Part shown: positions 1 to 8,100 of the stretch, piece by piece | Layout of the letters: every line of letters starts with the position of its first letter | How positions within the stretch are numbered: the first letter of the stretch is position 1 | NCBI RefSeq assembly: GCF_014205335.1 | Contig: NZ_JACHNH010000001.1 | Span: 3,776,501-3,840,500 of the forward strand | Source of the DNA: Amorphoplanes digitatis | GTDB lineage: Bacteria; Actinomycetota; Actinomycetes; Mycobacteriales; Micromonosporaceae | DNA: 64,000 nt | Direction of reading: 5' to 3' | Notes under the pieces: model-generated | What the model was told of the DNA's origin: nothing | What the model saw: the letters and a program-made list of their open reading frames with translations, nothing else | The model's database searches: none | Translations under genes and position numbers: made by a program

Positions 1-26
1 TCGATCAATGGGCCGGGAGGCTGTTG

Positions 27-1559
27 ATGGCGCGTAAGGAAATCGCCGAGCCGGACATCATCTCCACCGCACTCGCCAGAAACCGGCTCGGCGTGCCCTC
101 CGTGGTCTTCTTCGGCGTGGCGGGTGCCGCACCGCTGACCGTCATCATCGGCTCGATCTCGGCCATCTACGCCCTCATCGGCAGCACCGCCGTTCCGGTG
201 ATCTACCTGGTGGTGGCCGGGATCCTGTCCGTCTTCACGGTCGGGTTCGTGGCGATGAGCCGGCACATCGTCAACTCCGGTGCCTTCTACGCGTACATCA
301 GCCACGGGCTCGGACGGGTGACCGGCGTCGGTGCGGCCTTCGTGGCCCTGCCGGCGTACGCGTTGATGCAGATCGGACTGTTCGGTCTCTTCGGCGCGGC
401 GGCGTCCGAGATCCTCGCCGCGCTCGGCGTGACGGTCGGCTGGTTCACCTGCGCCCTGATCGCCTGGGCGCTCGTCGCGGTGCTCGGCCTGCTCTGGGTC
501 GACCTCAGCGGCAAGGTCCTCGCCGTGCTGCTGATCGCCGAGATCAGCGTGGTGGTCTTCTACGACCTGGTGATGGTCGCCAACCCGGCCGGCGGGGTCA
601 TCAGCTTCGAGACGCTCGCACCGGCGCAGCTGTTCACCCCGGACGTCGGCCCGATGCTGGTTCTCGCGGTCGCCGGGTTCGTCGGCTTCGAGGCGACGGT
701 CGTGCTCTCCGAGGAGGCCAAGGACCCGAAGAAGACGGTCGCCCGGGCCACCCATCTCGCGGTGATCCTGGCCGGGCTCCTGTGCGGACTCTCCGCCTGG
801 GCGATGGCGGTGAACACGGGCGCGAACCAGATCGTGGCGACCGCGCAGGAGCACCGGACGGACCTGGTGTTCGCGCTCGTCGCACCGCACGTGCCGAGGG
901 TGCTCGTCGATGTCGGCTACATCCTCTTCATGACCAGCGTGTTCGCGGCGCTGCTCGCGTTCCACGCGGCCGTGGCCCGCTACCAGTTCGCGCTGGGCCG
1001 CGAGGGCGTGCTGCCGTCGGTCTGGGGGCACACCCATCCGCGTACCGGAGCGCCGCTGATGGGTTCGATCACCCAGAGCGTGCTCGCGCTCGGTGTGCTG
1101 ATCGCCTTCGCCGTGGCACACGTCGATCCGCTGTTGTACGTCTTCGCCTGGCTGACCACCATCGGTGGGCTCGGCGTGCTGCTCCTGATGTGGAGCGCGT
1201 CCTTCGCGGTGCTCGTGTTCTTCATGCGAAACCGCGGCCTGGAGAACATCTGGCGATCCATGATCGCCCCGATGATCGCGTTCCTGCTGCTCAGCGCCGT
1301 GCTCGGGATCACCGTGATCGGCTTCGGCGAGCTGCTTCAGGTCGACGGGGACTCGCCGTTCCAGTGGCTGGTCCCGGTGCTCTACATCGGTGTCGCTCTG
1401 ATCGGCGTCATCTGGGCGCTGGGCATGCGCGCCGCGCGGCCGGAGGCATACGCGGCGATCGGCCGCGGCGCCGACGGCGGGGTCGTGGCGTTACCGGAGG
1501 GCCCGCCGTTGACCAAAGGGTCGCATGAACCCGTCGGCGCCCGGGGCTATCACTACTAG
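27..1559 (+). CDS. APC superfamily amino acid permease
   Basis: An integral membrane transporter of the amino acid-polyamine-organocation superfamily, about 510 residues and hydrophobic from near residue 20 to near residue 480. That length and pattern fit the usual 12 or so membrane segments. The N-terminal stretch with VFFGVAGAAPLTVIIG resembles the first helix of APC carriers, and the loop containing SGAFYAYISHGLGR is the conserved segment after helix 2. The substrate cannot be read from the sequence; an amino acid or amine is likely. A TTG at 24 directly precedes the ATG at 27. GGGAGG at 15-20 lies 6 nt before the ATG, so the ATG is preferred. The gene stands alone, followed by a decayed acetyltransferase gene. 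Confidence 0.85.
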   Translation: MARKEIAEPDIISTALARNRLGVPSVVFFGVAGAAPLTVIIGSISAIYALIGSTAVPVIYLVVAGILSVFTVGFVAMSRHIVNSGAFYAYISHGLGRVTGVGAAFVALPAYALMQIGLFGLFGAAASEILAALGVTVGWFTCALIAWALVAVLGLLWVDLSGKVLAVLLIAEISVVVFYDLVMVANPAGGVISFETLAPAQLFTPDVGPMLVLAVAGFVGFEATVVLSEEAKDPKKTVARATHLAVILAGLLCGLSAWAMAVNTGANQIVATAQEHRTDLVFALVAPHVPRVLVDVGYILFMTSVFAALLAFHAAVARYQFALGREGVLPSVWGHTHPRTGAPLMGSITQSVLALGVLIAFAVAHVDPLLYVFAWLTTIGGLGVLLLMWSASFAVLVFFMRNRGLENIWRSMIAPMIAFLLLSAVLGITVIGFGELLQVDGDSPFQWLVPVLYIGVALIGVIWALGMRAARPEAYAAIGRGADGGVVALPEGPPLTKGSHEPVGARGYHY

Positions 1560-1591
1560 TACGCCAACCCGCAACCCGAGAGAGGATCCCG

Positions 1592-2038
1592 ATGGCGAAC
1601 GCCACACCGGAACCGGCGATCCGTGACGACGTCGTTGTCGGCACGAACGGTACCGCCGGCGCCGCGGCAGCCGTCGATCCGGGACGGATGTTCCTGCCGT
1701 CGCCCCGCCCAGGGCGGCGGACGAAGGGAGTGGCCGGGCCGGCGTACGACCGCGCGGGTGAGCTTCCCGCGGCGTTCGATACGCGCTACCCGCCCGACCC
1801 GCGCCACTGCCTGGCGTTTCGCGCGGCGCGCCCCGATCCGCAGAATCGGGGTATCGGCAGCGCCCTGCTGAACCGCCACCACGCCCGGCTCGACCGAGCC
1901 GGACTCCCGGCACACCAGGAGGCGAATGACCACCACAATCGCGATCTTCATCTCCGGCATGGTCATTCGAGCCGGCCTGTCAACCAGATGCCGGGCGGCT
2001 CGTCGTTGTGGTCGAAGCGGAGGTTGCCTATGGCATGA
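1592..2038 (+). pseudogene. Decayed GNAT-family acetyltransferase remnant
   Basis: The open frame has no sensible full-length relative, but its second half reads like the C-terminal half of a GNAT N-acetyltransferase. It has AFDTRYPPDPRHCLAF, then the acetyl-CoA-binding segment PQNRGIGSALLNRHHARLD, then GLPAHQEANDHHNRDLHLRHGH, closing with MPGGSSLWSKRR. Intact relatives have a similar order, ending in a motif like LPDGGP-LWPMWREP. The N-terminal half is replaced by unrelated low-complexity residues, and the stretch after RHGH is shortened. I read this as a gene eroded by deletions and substitutions. The acetyl-CoA motif is intact, so a residual small protein cannot be excluded. Confidence 0.5.
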
Positions 2039-2054
2039 GGTCGGGTGATCACAC

Positions 2055-2612
2055 TCAGGCCGCGTCCTCACTGTGGAATTGATAGAGCCAGTACGACTGC
2101 TGGTCGATCCGCTGGAAACGCATGTTGGCGGTGAGACGCTCCGCCTGCGCCCGGAAGATGCGCGAGAAGTTCAGCACCTCGTCGTTGTAGCTGCAGATGT
2201 CGATGCCGACGAGGCCGTTCTGGGTGGCGGCGACGACGTACATCTCTTCGCACAGTTGACGGAACATGTGCCGACCCTGGGCCTGAGGGTGCACCGCGAC
2301 GAAGCCGATGTACCAGATCTTGCGTGCCGCATAATGCTCGGGCCAGTGCCGCTCGAAGTACTCCGGAGCGATCAGTGGCACCGCGTCGAGATCGTTCGTG
2401 TACGTGGACAATCCGCAGAGGGTCCCGTCATCGTCCATGCACAGGTACTTCTGGACGCGCTGATCGTTCATGACCTCGTCGAACTCGTGGCGGTACATGA
2501 GGTGTCGCTGCACCGCCATGGCGTTCAGTTCGCGGAACGCGTGGAGGTAAAGGTCCCACGCCGATTCGAGGATCTCGTCGTCATTGATCTGATCGACAAC
2601 CTTGATGACCAT
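2055..2612 (-). CDS. GNAT-like hypothetical protein
   Basis: A 185-residue protein with a GNAT-like layout: a central beta-strand segment IWYIGFVAVHPQAQGRHMFRQLCEEMY, where VHPQAQGRHMF matches the Q/R-x-x-G-x-G/A acetyl-CoA loop loosely, and a C-terminal strand ending in YWLYQFHSEDAA. Composition is less alanine-rich and richer in Met, Tyr, His and Asn than its neighbours, which may indicate acquisition by transfer. The gene is convergent with the GNAT remnant and divergent from the lactate permease. Substrate unknown. Function beyond possible acyl-CoA-dependent acyltransfer is inference. Confidence 0.6.
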   Translation of the reverse strand: MVIKVVDQINDDEILESAWDLYLHAFRELNAMAVQRHLMYRHEFDEVMNDQRVQKYLCMDDDGTLCGLSTYTNDLDAVPLIAPEYFERHWPEHYAARKIWYIGFVAVHPQAQGRHMFRQLCEEMYVVAATQNGLVGIDICSYNDEVLNFSRIFRAQAERLTANMRFQRIDQQSYWLYQFHSEDAA

Positions 2613-2960
2613 GCTCTGCTCCCCGCAATGCTGCTGGTCGTTCCACCGATCCGCGTCTGCGACTGAAGTTGATCGATGGCTTATTGACCAACAGCGTACG
2701 GAGAGTGACTCAAGAACAACAGCCTGTGAGAAGGGGTTTATTGGTCTTGAGCGGCGTCCACGCGCCTCATGGACGAATTTGGCATGCCATGGTCATGTAC
2801 TCGGTGCAAGTTGCACGAAATCAGGGTTCCCCCCGAGCGCCGGGCCGTCGCCGAGTCTTAGTAGGACGGAGGCGGCGGCCCGCGCTGGACTGTCTCCGCC
2901 GAATGTCGCCCCGGCTGCCCAGGCGTTAGATTGACGGTCACGAACCATCGAGAATTATGG
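2613..2960 (+). other. Intergenic region upstream of the lactate permease
   Basis: Divergent promoter region between the GNAT-like gene and the lactate permease. It is less GC-rich than the surrounding coding DNA, especially around 2660-2830. Short open frames in it lack ribosome-binding sites and resemble no family. I see no convincing palindrome or terminator. Confidence 0.4.
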
Positions 2961-4688
2961 ATGGCTGTCATGTCGGATCAGTTCACGATCGTGACCGACC
3001 CCGTCGCCGGCTCCGTAGCGCTCTCCGCCCTCTTCGCGGTCCTGCCGCTGGTGACCCTCTTCGTTCTGCTCGGCGTCCTGCGGATGCGTGCCTGGCTCGC
3101 CGGCCTGATCGCGCTCGCGGTCGCGCTGATCGTGGCCGTGGCCGTCTACTCGATGCCGGTCGGGCTCGCGCTGCTCTCCGCGAGCGAGGGCGCCGCGTTC
3201 GGCTTCTTCCCCATCCTCTGGATCGTGCTGAACGCCATCTGGGTCTACAACCTCACCGTCGCCAGCGGGCACTTCGACGTGCTGCGCCGCTCGATGGAGC
3301 GGGTCAGTCCCGACATGAGGATCATGGCGATCATCGTCGCCTTCTGCTTCGGCGCGCTGCTGGAGGCCCTCGCCGGCTTCGGCACCCCGGTGGCGATCAC
3401 CGTGGTGATGCTGATGGCGCTGGGCTTCCCGCCGATCCGCGCCGCCGCGGTCGCGCTCATCGCCAACACCGCGCCGGTCGCGTTCGGCGCGCTCGCCACC
3501 CCGATCGTCACCCTCTCGACGGTGACATCGGGCGCCGTCGACGACCCCCGGCTCACCACCGACACGCTCGGCGCGATGGTGGGCCGGCAGACCCCGCTGC
3601 TGGCGGTCGTCGTGCCGCTGGTGCTGGTGGCCGTGGTCGACGGGCGCCGCGGCGTCCGGCAGACCTGGCCGGCCGCGATCGTGGCCGGCGGGGTGTTCGC
3701 CGTCGGGCAGTTCGTGGCCTCGAACTACATCTCGGTGCCGCTCACCGACATCGTCGCGGCGCTGCTCGCCGCGGCCGCCGTCGTGCTGCTGCTGCGGTTC
3801 TGGCGGCCGGTGGAGTCGCCCGACCTGCGCGAGCCCGCGCCGTCCGGCGCCGGCGACGCCGCGGCGGACCCGCCCGGCCCCGGCGACGCGGCGGCGGCAC
3901 CCGGGGGCGGACGGCCGGTGGGGATGCTGGAGCGGCGCGACAGCGGAGTGGAGGTCGCGCGCGCGTACGCGCCGTACCTGATCATCATCGCCATCTTCTC
4001 GATCGCCAACATCGGCGTCGTCAAGGACGCCCTGGCGCAGGAGCCGTGGACGGTCAAGTTCCCCTGGCCGGGCCTGGAGGTGCTGGGCGCCAACGGCGAG
4101 CCGCTCGCCTCGACCACCTTCACCCTCGGCTGGCTGCCGGCCGCCGGCACCCTGATGATCCTGGCCGGCATCCTGACGGCCCTGGTGCTGCGGATCCGCC
4201 CGGCCCGCGCGCTGCGGGCCTACCTCGACACGTACGTCGAGCTGCGGCACGCCATCGTCACCGTGATGGCGGTGCTGGCGCTCGCGTACGTCCTCAACCA
4301 GTCAGGACAGACAAACACGCTCGGCGTGTTCCTGGCCGCGGCCGGCGGCTTCTTCATCTTCCTGTCCTCCATCCTCGGCTGGACCGGTGTCGCCGTGACC
4401 GGCTCGGACACCTCATCGAACGCGCTGTTCGGCGCGCTACAGGTGCAGACCGCGACCCAGGCCGGCCTCGACCCGGTGCTGCTGGCCGCGGCCAACTCCT
4501 CGGGCGGCGTGCTCGGCAAGATGATCAGCCCGCAGAACCTGGCCATCGCGGCCTCGGCCGTCGGCATGGCCGGCCGGGAGGGCGACATCTTCCGCCGGGT
4601 GGTGGGCTGGAGCCTGCTCCTGCTGCTGGTGATGTGCGTGCTCGTCACCCTCCAGGGCACCCCGTTGCTCAGCTGGATGGTCCCCTGA
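2961..4688 (+). CDS. lldP: L-lactate permease (LctP family)
   Basis: A membrane carrier of about 575 residues importing lactate (possibly glycolate) by proton symport. The body is hydrophobic throughout, with family segments FFPILWIVLNAIWVYNLT, FCFGALLEALAGFGTPVAIT and, near the C-terminus, SSGGVLGKMISPQNLAIA, all characteristic of LctP/LldP. A hydrophilic Pro/Ala/Gly-rich loop near residues 295-325 interrupts the middle. Candidate starts are TTG 2931, ATG 2961 and ATG 2970. None has a strong ribosome-binding site; 2961 is chosen because a weak GAG lies 8 nt upstream. No lactate dehydrogenase gene is adjacent. Confidence 0.9.
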   Translation: MAVMSDQFTIVTDPVAGSVALSALFAVLPLVTLFVLLGVLRMRAWLAGLIALAVALIVAVAVYSMPVGLALLSASEGAAFGFFPILWIVLNAIWVYNLTVASGHFDVLRRSMERVSPDMRIMAIIVAFCFGALLEALAGFGTPVAITVVMLMALGFPPIRAAAVALIANTAPVAFGALATPIVTLSTVTSGAVDDPRLTTDTLGAMVGRQTPLLAVVVPLVLVAVVDGRRGVRQTWPAAIVAGGVFAVGQFVASNYISVPLTDIVAALLAAAAVVLLLRFWRPVESPDLREPAPSGAGDAAADPPGPGDAAAAPGGGRPVGMLERRDSGVEVARAYAPYLIIIAIFSIANIGVVKDALAQEPWTVKFPWPGLEVLGANGEPLASTTFTLGWLPAAGTLMILAGILTALVLRIRPARALRAYLDTYVELRHAIVTVMAVLALAYVLNQSGQTNTLGVFLAAAGGFFIFLSSILGWTGVAVTGSDTSSNALFGALQVQTATQAGLDPVLLAAANSSGGVLGKMISPQNLAIAASAVGMAGREGDIFRRVVGWSLLLLLVMCVLVTLQGTPLLSWMVP

Positions 4689-4824
4689 CCGGCCGCGGCC
4701 GGGGGCGCCGATGATCATCGTTTGGGCGCGCCTATTATGACCGTTCGGCGCCTCCGTGCGATCGATAACCGGTTTATGCTTGCGCCGATATTCGCCCGGT
4801 ACCGCGTCGAGCAAGGATGTGCGA

Positions 4825-5622
4825 GTGGCAGACGGTCAGCAGGAGATGCCCAAACTGGACACCACCGTCCCGCAGACGGCCAGGATCTGGAACCACCTGC
4901 TCGGCGGCAAGGACAACTTCGCCGTCGACCGCGCCGTCGGCGATCAGATCCTCGCGTCGCTGCCCCAGCTCGCCGAGAACGCCCGGCTCTCCCGGGCCTA
5001 CCTCGCCCGGGTGGCGGCGTATCTGGCCGGCGAGGCCGGGGTGCGGCAGTTCCTCGACATCGGCACGGGCCTGCCAACCGCGAACAACACCCACGAGGTC
5101 GCGCAGCGGGTGGCCCCGGAGTCCCGCGTGGTCTACGTGGACAACGACCCGCTGGTCCTCGCGCACGCCCGCGCCCTGCTGACCACCAGCCCCGAGGGCG
5201 CCACCGACTACATCGACGCCGACCTGCGCGACCCGGAGCGGATCCTGGACGAGGCCGCGAAGACCCTCGACCTGGCCCGGCCGGTGGCGCTGTTCCTGAT
5301 GGGCATCCTCGGTCACATCGAGGACGACGCGGAGGCCAAGTCGATCATCGATCGCATCATGGGCCGGCTCGCACCGGGCAGCTACCTGGCGATGTACGAC
5401 GGCAGCGACACCAGCGAGGCCAACAACGAGGCCGTGCGGATCTGGAACATCTCGGCCAACCCGAAGTACCACCTGCGCAGCGCGGCCCGGCTGACCGCCC
5501 TCTTCGACGGCCTGGAGCTGGTCGAGCCGGGCGTGATCTCGGTGACCCGATGGCGGCCGGAGGCCGGCGCGGAGGACGCCCCCGAGATCGACCAGTACGG
5601 CGCCGTGGGGCGTAAGCCGTAG
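4825..5622 (+). CDS. SAM-dependent methyltransferase, PF04672 type
   Basis: A 265-residue protein of the S-adenosylmethionine-dependent methyltransferase family abundant in actinomycetes. It starts with the family signature TARIWNHLLGGKDNFAVDR near residue 20, followed by the SAM-binding motif FLDIGTGLPT and the acidic strand-2 end VVYVDNDPLV. Substrates are unknown for most of the family. A GTG at 4825 preceded by AAGGA (7 nt) is preferred over upstream in-frame starts at 4756 and 4819. An XRE/DUF5753 gene follows 17 bp downstream, a pairing common in this lineage, but here that partner is broken. A paralogue lies at 37924-38748. Confidence 0.85.
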   Translation: MADGQQEMPKLDTTVPQTARIWNHLLGGKDNFAVDRAVGDQILASLPQLAENARLSRAYLARVAAYLAGEAGVRQFLDIGTGLPTANNTHEVAQRVAPESRVVYVDNDPLVLAHARALLTTSPEGATDYIDADLRDPERILDEAAKTLDLARPVALFLMGILGHIEDDAEAKSIIDRIMGRLAPGSYLAMYDGSDTSEANNEAVRIWNISANPKYHLRSAARLTALFDGLELVEPGVISVTRWRPEAGAEDAPEIDQYGAVGRKP

Positions 5623-5639
5623 CGACGACGGGACCTCCG

Positions 5640-6409
5640 GTGGTGACGGGACAGCAGAACGACGGGCCGACGGTCCGTCGTCTGCAGCTCGGTGCGCGCC
5701 TGCGCAGCCTGCGACTGGCCAAGGGCGTCACCCGGGACCGGGCGGGCTACGAGATCCGCGCCTCGGAGTCGAAGATCAGCCGGATGGAGCTCGGCCGGGT
5801 CAGCTTCAAGGAACGTGACGTCACCGACCTGCTCAAGCTGTACGGCGTCGACGACGAGGGCGAGCACGAGCGGCTGCTCACCCTGGCCCGCGAGGCCAAC
5901 ACGCCCGGCTGGTGGCACTCGTACGGTGACGTGCTCAGCAGCTGGTTCCAGAACTACCTGGATCTGGAGCAGGCGGCGGAGCTGATCCGCACCTACGAGA
6001 TCCAGTTCGTGCCGGGGCTGCTGCAGACCGACGCGTACGCCCGGGCGGTGATCATGCTCGGTCACGGCAGCGCCACGCCCGCGGAGATCGGCCGGCGCGC
6101 CGAGCTGCGGATGGCCCGCAAGCAGATGCTGGCGGACGACGACCAGCCGCGGCTGTGGGCGGTGCTCGACGAGGCGGTGCTGCGCCGCCCGCGGCCGGTG
6201 GCGCCTTCAGCATCCTGCGCTTCCCGCACCCGGACATGCCCGACGTGGTCTACATCGAGCACCTCACCAGCGGGCTCTACCTCGACAAGCCCGAGGAGGT
6301 GGACCACTACGCCGCGGCGATGGGCCGGCTGACCATCGAGGCGGAACCGCCGGCCCGCACCCCCGAGCTCCTGCGCGCGGCGCTGCGCGACCTCGACGAC
6401 GATCACTAG
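5640..6409 (+). pseudogene. XRE-family regulator with DUF5753, broken by an internal deletion
   Basis: The first frame gives an XRE helix-turn-helix (RLRSLRLAKGVTRDRAGYEI, ASESKISRMELGR) followed by the first half of DUF5753 (PGWWHSY, FVPGLLQTDAYARAV, LWAVLDEAVLRRP). At about 6190 the frame becomes nonsense. The rest of DUF5753 (AAGGAFSILRFPHPDMPDVVYIEHLTSGLYLD, with the final AEPPARTPELL) continues in another frame to 6409. Intact relatives carry about 35-40 residues between those two points, including a VTLQVLPF-like strand, so roughly 110-120 bp are missing and the reading frame is shifted. The short GC-rich junction suggests slippage or recombination between small repeats. An assembly error is the alternative. 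Confidence 0.75.
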
Positions 6410-6414
6410 GGCGG

Positions 6415-7512
6415 TCACTCCTCCTCGCAGCGCCAGCTCACCGGGAGGAATGCTCCGCCGCTGGAGGCGTTGCTGTCGCCCGCGAGGGCCCGGTTGTCGT
6501 CGCTGACCGCGGTCACGGCGTACGAGGTCCGCCCGGACACGGAAGGGTCGCCCGGCAGGGGGACCAGCCGGCTGCCGAGGTAGAAGCTCGGCGTGCCGTC
6601 CTGCTTCGCCAGCCTTTCGTACCTGCCGGTGGCGAGCTGGTAGCGGAACGGCCGCATGGCGGTCGCTTCGATGCCGCCCGTGTCGACGGGAACCATGGCA
6701 TCGCCGTAGATCCAGCCGTTGCGCAGCTCGACCGGCACGAAGCCGCGGGCCGGCACCCCGTCGATCTCGGGGGCCGCGATGGGCCGGTGTGTGCCGTCCG
6801 GCAGCCACAGGTATCCGATGTCGAGATCGACCCGGCCGACGATCGTCCCGTCCTCGGCGAGACCCGAGACGACGCCCTGGGCCGTGCCGGCCGGCAGGGG
6901 AAGCGGTTCGGGATCGGCGGTCGCGGAGGCCCAGCGCACGGGCCGGCCGGCGGACGTGCCGACGATGACACCGGCCTCGTTTATCGCGTCGGCCGTGAGC
7001 CGGTCGCCCTTGAGCGGCGTCAGCGTGCCGTCGGTGTAGACGTAGGCGCGGGTTCCGTCGACCTCGTACCCGACGCCGACGCCCTTGGTGGTGAAGTCGG
7101 TGAGCTCGAGCCTGTCCTTCTTCACGATCCTGGCGATCCTGTTGTCGTGCCAGACGACCACGGTGGACCTCATGTCGGCGACCGGGTTGGCCCGGCCGGC
7201 GACGTAGCGGCCGGTGGGGTCGGACCCGGTGACCTGGATCGTCTTGTAGCCACCCATGGGCAGGGGGGTGGCGACGCAGGCCGGCAGCCGCTCCGGTGCG
7301 GGGTCCGGGCCGGGCCCGTCGAAGGCCAGGGTCCCGCCGACCGCGGTACCCCCGGCCAGCGCGACGACGGCGGCGCCGGCGGCGGCCAGGCCGAGGCGGC
7401 GCTTGCGGCGTCCCGTCGTCATCGCGGCGGCGATGTCCACCCGGGACGGCCGGTCGGGATCTACGTTCAGGGGCGCGAGGAGTTCCGTGCCGCTCTTCTC
7501 GTGGTACGACAT
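6415..7512 (-). CDS. Membrane-anchored repeat protein, probable partner of the SigE-type sigma factor
   Basis: A 365-residue protein with a cytoplasmic N-terminus of about 38 residues, a basic GRRKRR stop, one membrane segment (about 39-62), and a large extracytoplasmic domain. That domain contains repeated segments such as INEAGVIVGTSAGRPVRW and LAEDGTIVGRVDLDIGYLW, similar to the HAF/YD-type beta-propeller repeats of secreted proteins. The start at 7512 follows GGAGGG by 8-9 nt. The gene lies 14 bp downstream of a SigE-type sigma factor, so the pair is almost certainly co-transcribed. By position and topology it may modulate the sigma factor or be a surface sensor, but no known anti-sigma motif is visible. 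Confidence 0.7.
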   Translation of the reverse strand: MSYHEKSGTELLAPLNVDPDRPSRVDIAAAMTTGRRKRRLGLAAAGAAVVALAGGTAVGGTLAFDGPGPDPAPERLPACVATPLPMGGYKTIQVTGSDPTGRYVAGRANPVADMRSTVVVWHDNRIARIVKKDRLELTDFTTKGVGVGYEVDGTRAYVYTDGTLTPLKGDRLTADAINEAGVIVGTSAGRPVRWASATADPEPLPLPAGTAQGVVSGLAEDGTIVGRVDLDIGYLWLPDGTHRPIAAPEIDGVPARGFVPVELRNGWIYGDAMVPVDTGGIEATAMRPFRYQLATGRYERLAKQDGTPSFYLGSRLVPLPGDPSVSGRTSYAVTAVSDDNRALAGDSNASSGGAFLPVSWRCEEE

Positions 7513-7526
7513 GGCTGGGTCCCTCC

Positions 7527-8036
7527 TCAGCGGATCACGGTGGTGGACGGCGACGACCATTCGGTGAGGACGCGGCGCAGCGCCGCCAGGCCGTGTGCGG
7601 TCTGGCTCTTCACCGTGCCCTCGGAACAGCCGAGGATCCTGGCGACCTCGGCGACCGGCAGGTCGTGCAGGAACCGCAGCACCAGGGTGGCCTGCTGCCG
7701 GGGCGGCACCGTGCGGAGCGCGGCGCTGAGCAGCACCCGCTCCTCGACGCCGGGTGGCGGGGCGCCGGCCCGCTCGGGGATGGCGCCGAACAGGCGCACC
7801 CGCCACCAGCCCCGCCGCTTCTCGTCGAGGAACACGCGGACCAGCGTGGTACGGGTGTAGGTGTCGAGACCGTCCGTCAGGCTGATCCGTCCCCAGACCG
7901 CGTACAGCTTGGCGATGGTCTCCTGGACCAGGTCGTCGGCCTGGTGCGAGTCCCCGCTGAGGTGGTACGCCAGGCGCCGCAGCGCCGGTAACCGCCCCTG
8001 CACGTAGGCCACGTAGTCGGCGTCCGAGTTCGTCAT
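7527..8036 (-). CDS. SigE-family ECF RNA polymerase sigma factor
   Basis: A 169-residue ECF sigma factor of the SigE-like subgroup frequent in Micromonosporaceae. Region 2 contains LAYHLSGDSHQADDLVQETIAKLYAVW and region 4 contains LRTVPPRQQATLVLRFLHDLPVAEVARILGCSEGTVKSQ, the recognition helix for the -35 element. It directs polymerase to an unknown regulon. The partner gene 6415-7512 is immediately downstream, so the sigma factor is probably controlled by an envelope signal (inference). Confidence 0.9.
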   Translation of the reverse strand: MTNSDADYVAYVQGRLPALRRLAYHLSGDSHQADDLVQETIAKLYAVWGRISLTDGLDTYTRTTLVRVFLDEKRRGWWRVRLFGAIPERAGAPPPGVEERVLLSAALRTVPPRQQATLVLRFLHDLPVAEVARILGCSEGTVKSQTAHGLAALRRVLTEWSSPSTTVIR

Positions 8037-8100
8037 AGGCCTTAAACGCGCTCCGGAACGGTGAGGTTGTACCCACGGCGACCCTACCGCCGCGGGCGCG

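Noticed and set aside
2957..4714. Second plus-strand frame across the lactate permease
   Set aside because: Shadow frame with no hydrophobic pattern; the permease frame carries all family motifs.
4689..4824. Terminator-like GC dyad after the lactate permease (CCGGCCGCGGCCGG)
   Set aside because: Fully self-complementary with no loop and no T-tract; not convincing as an intrinsic terminator.
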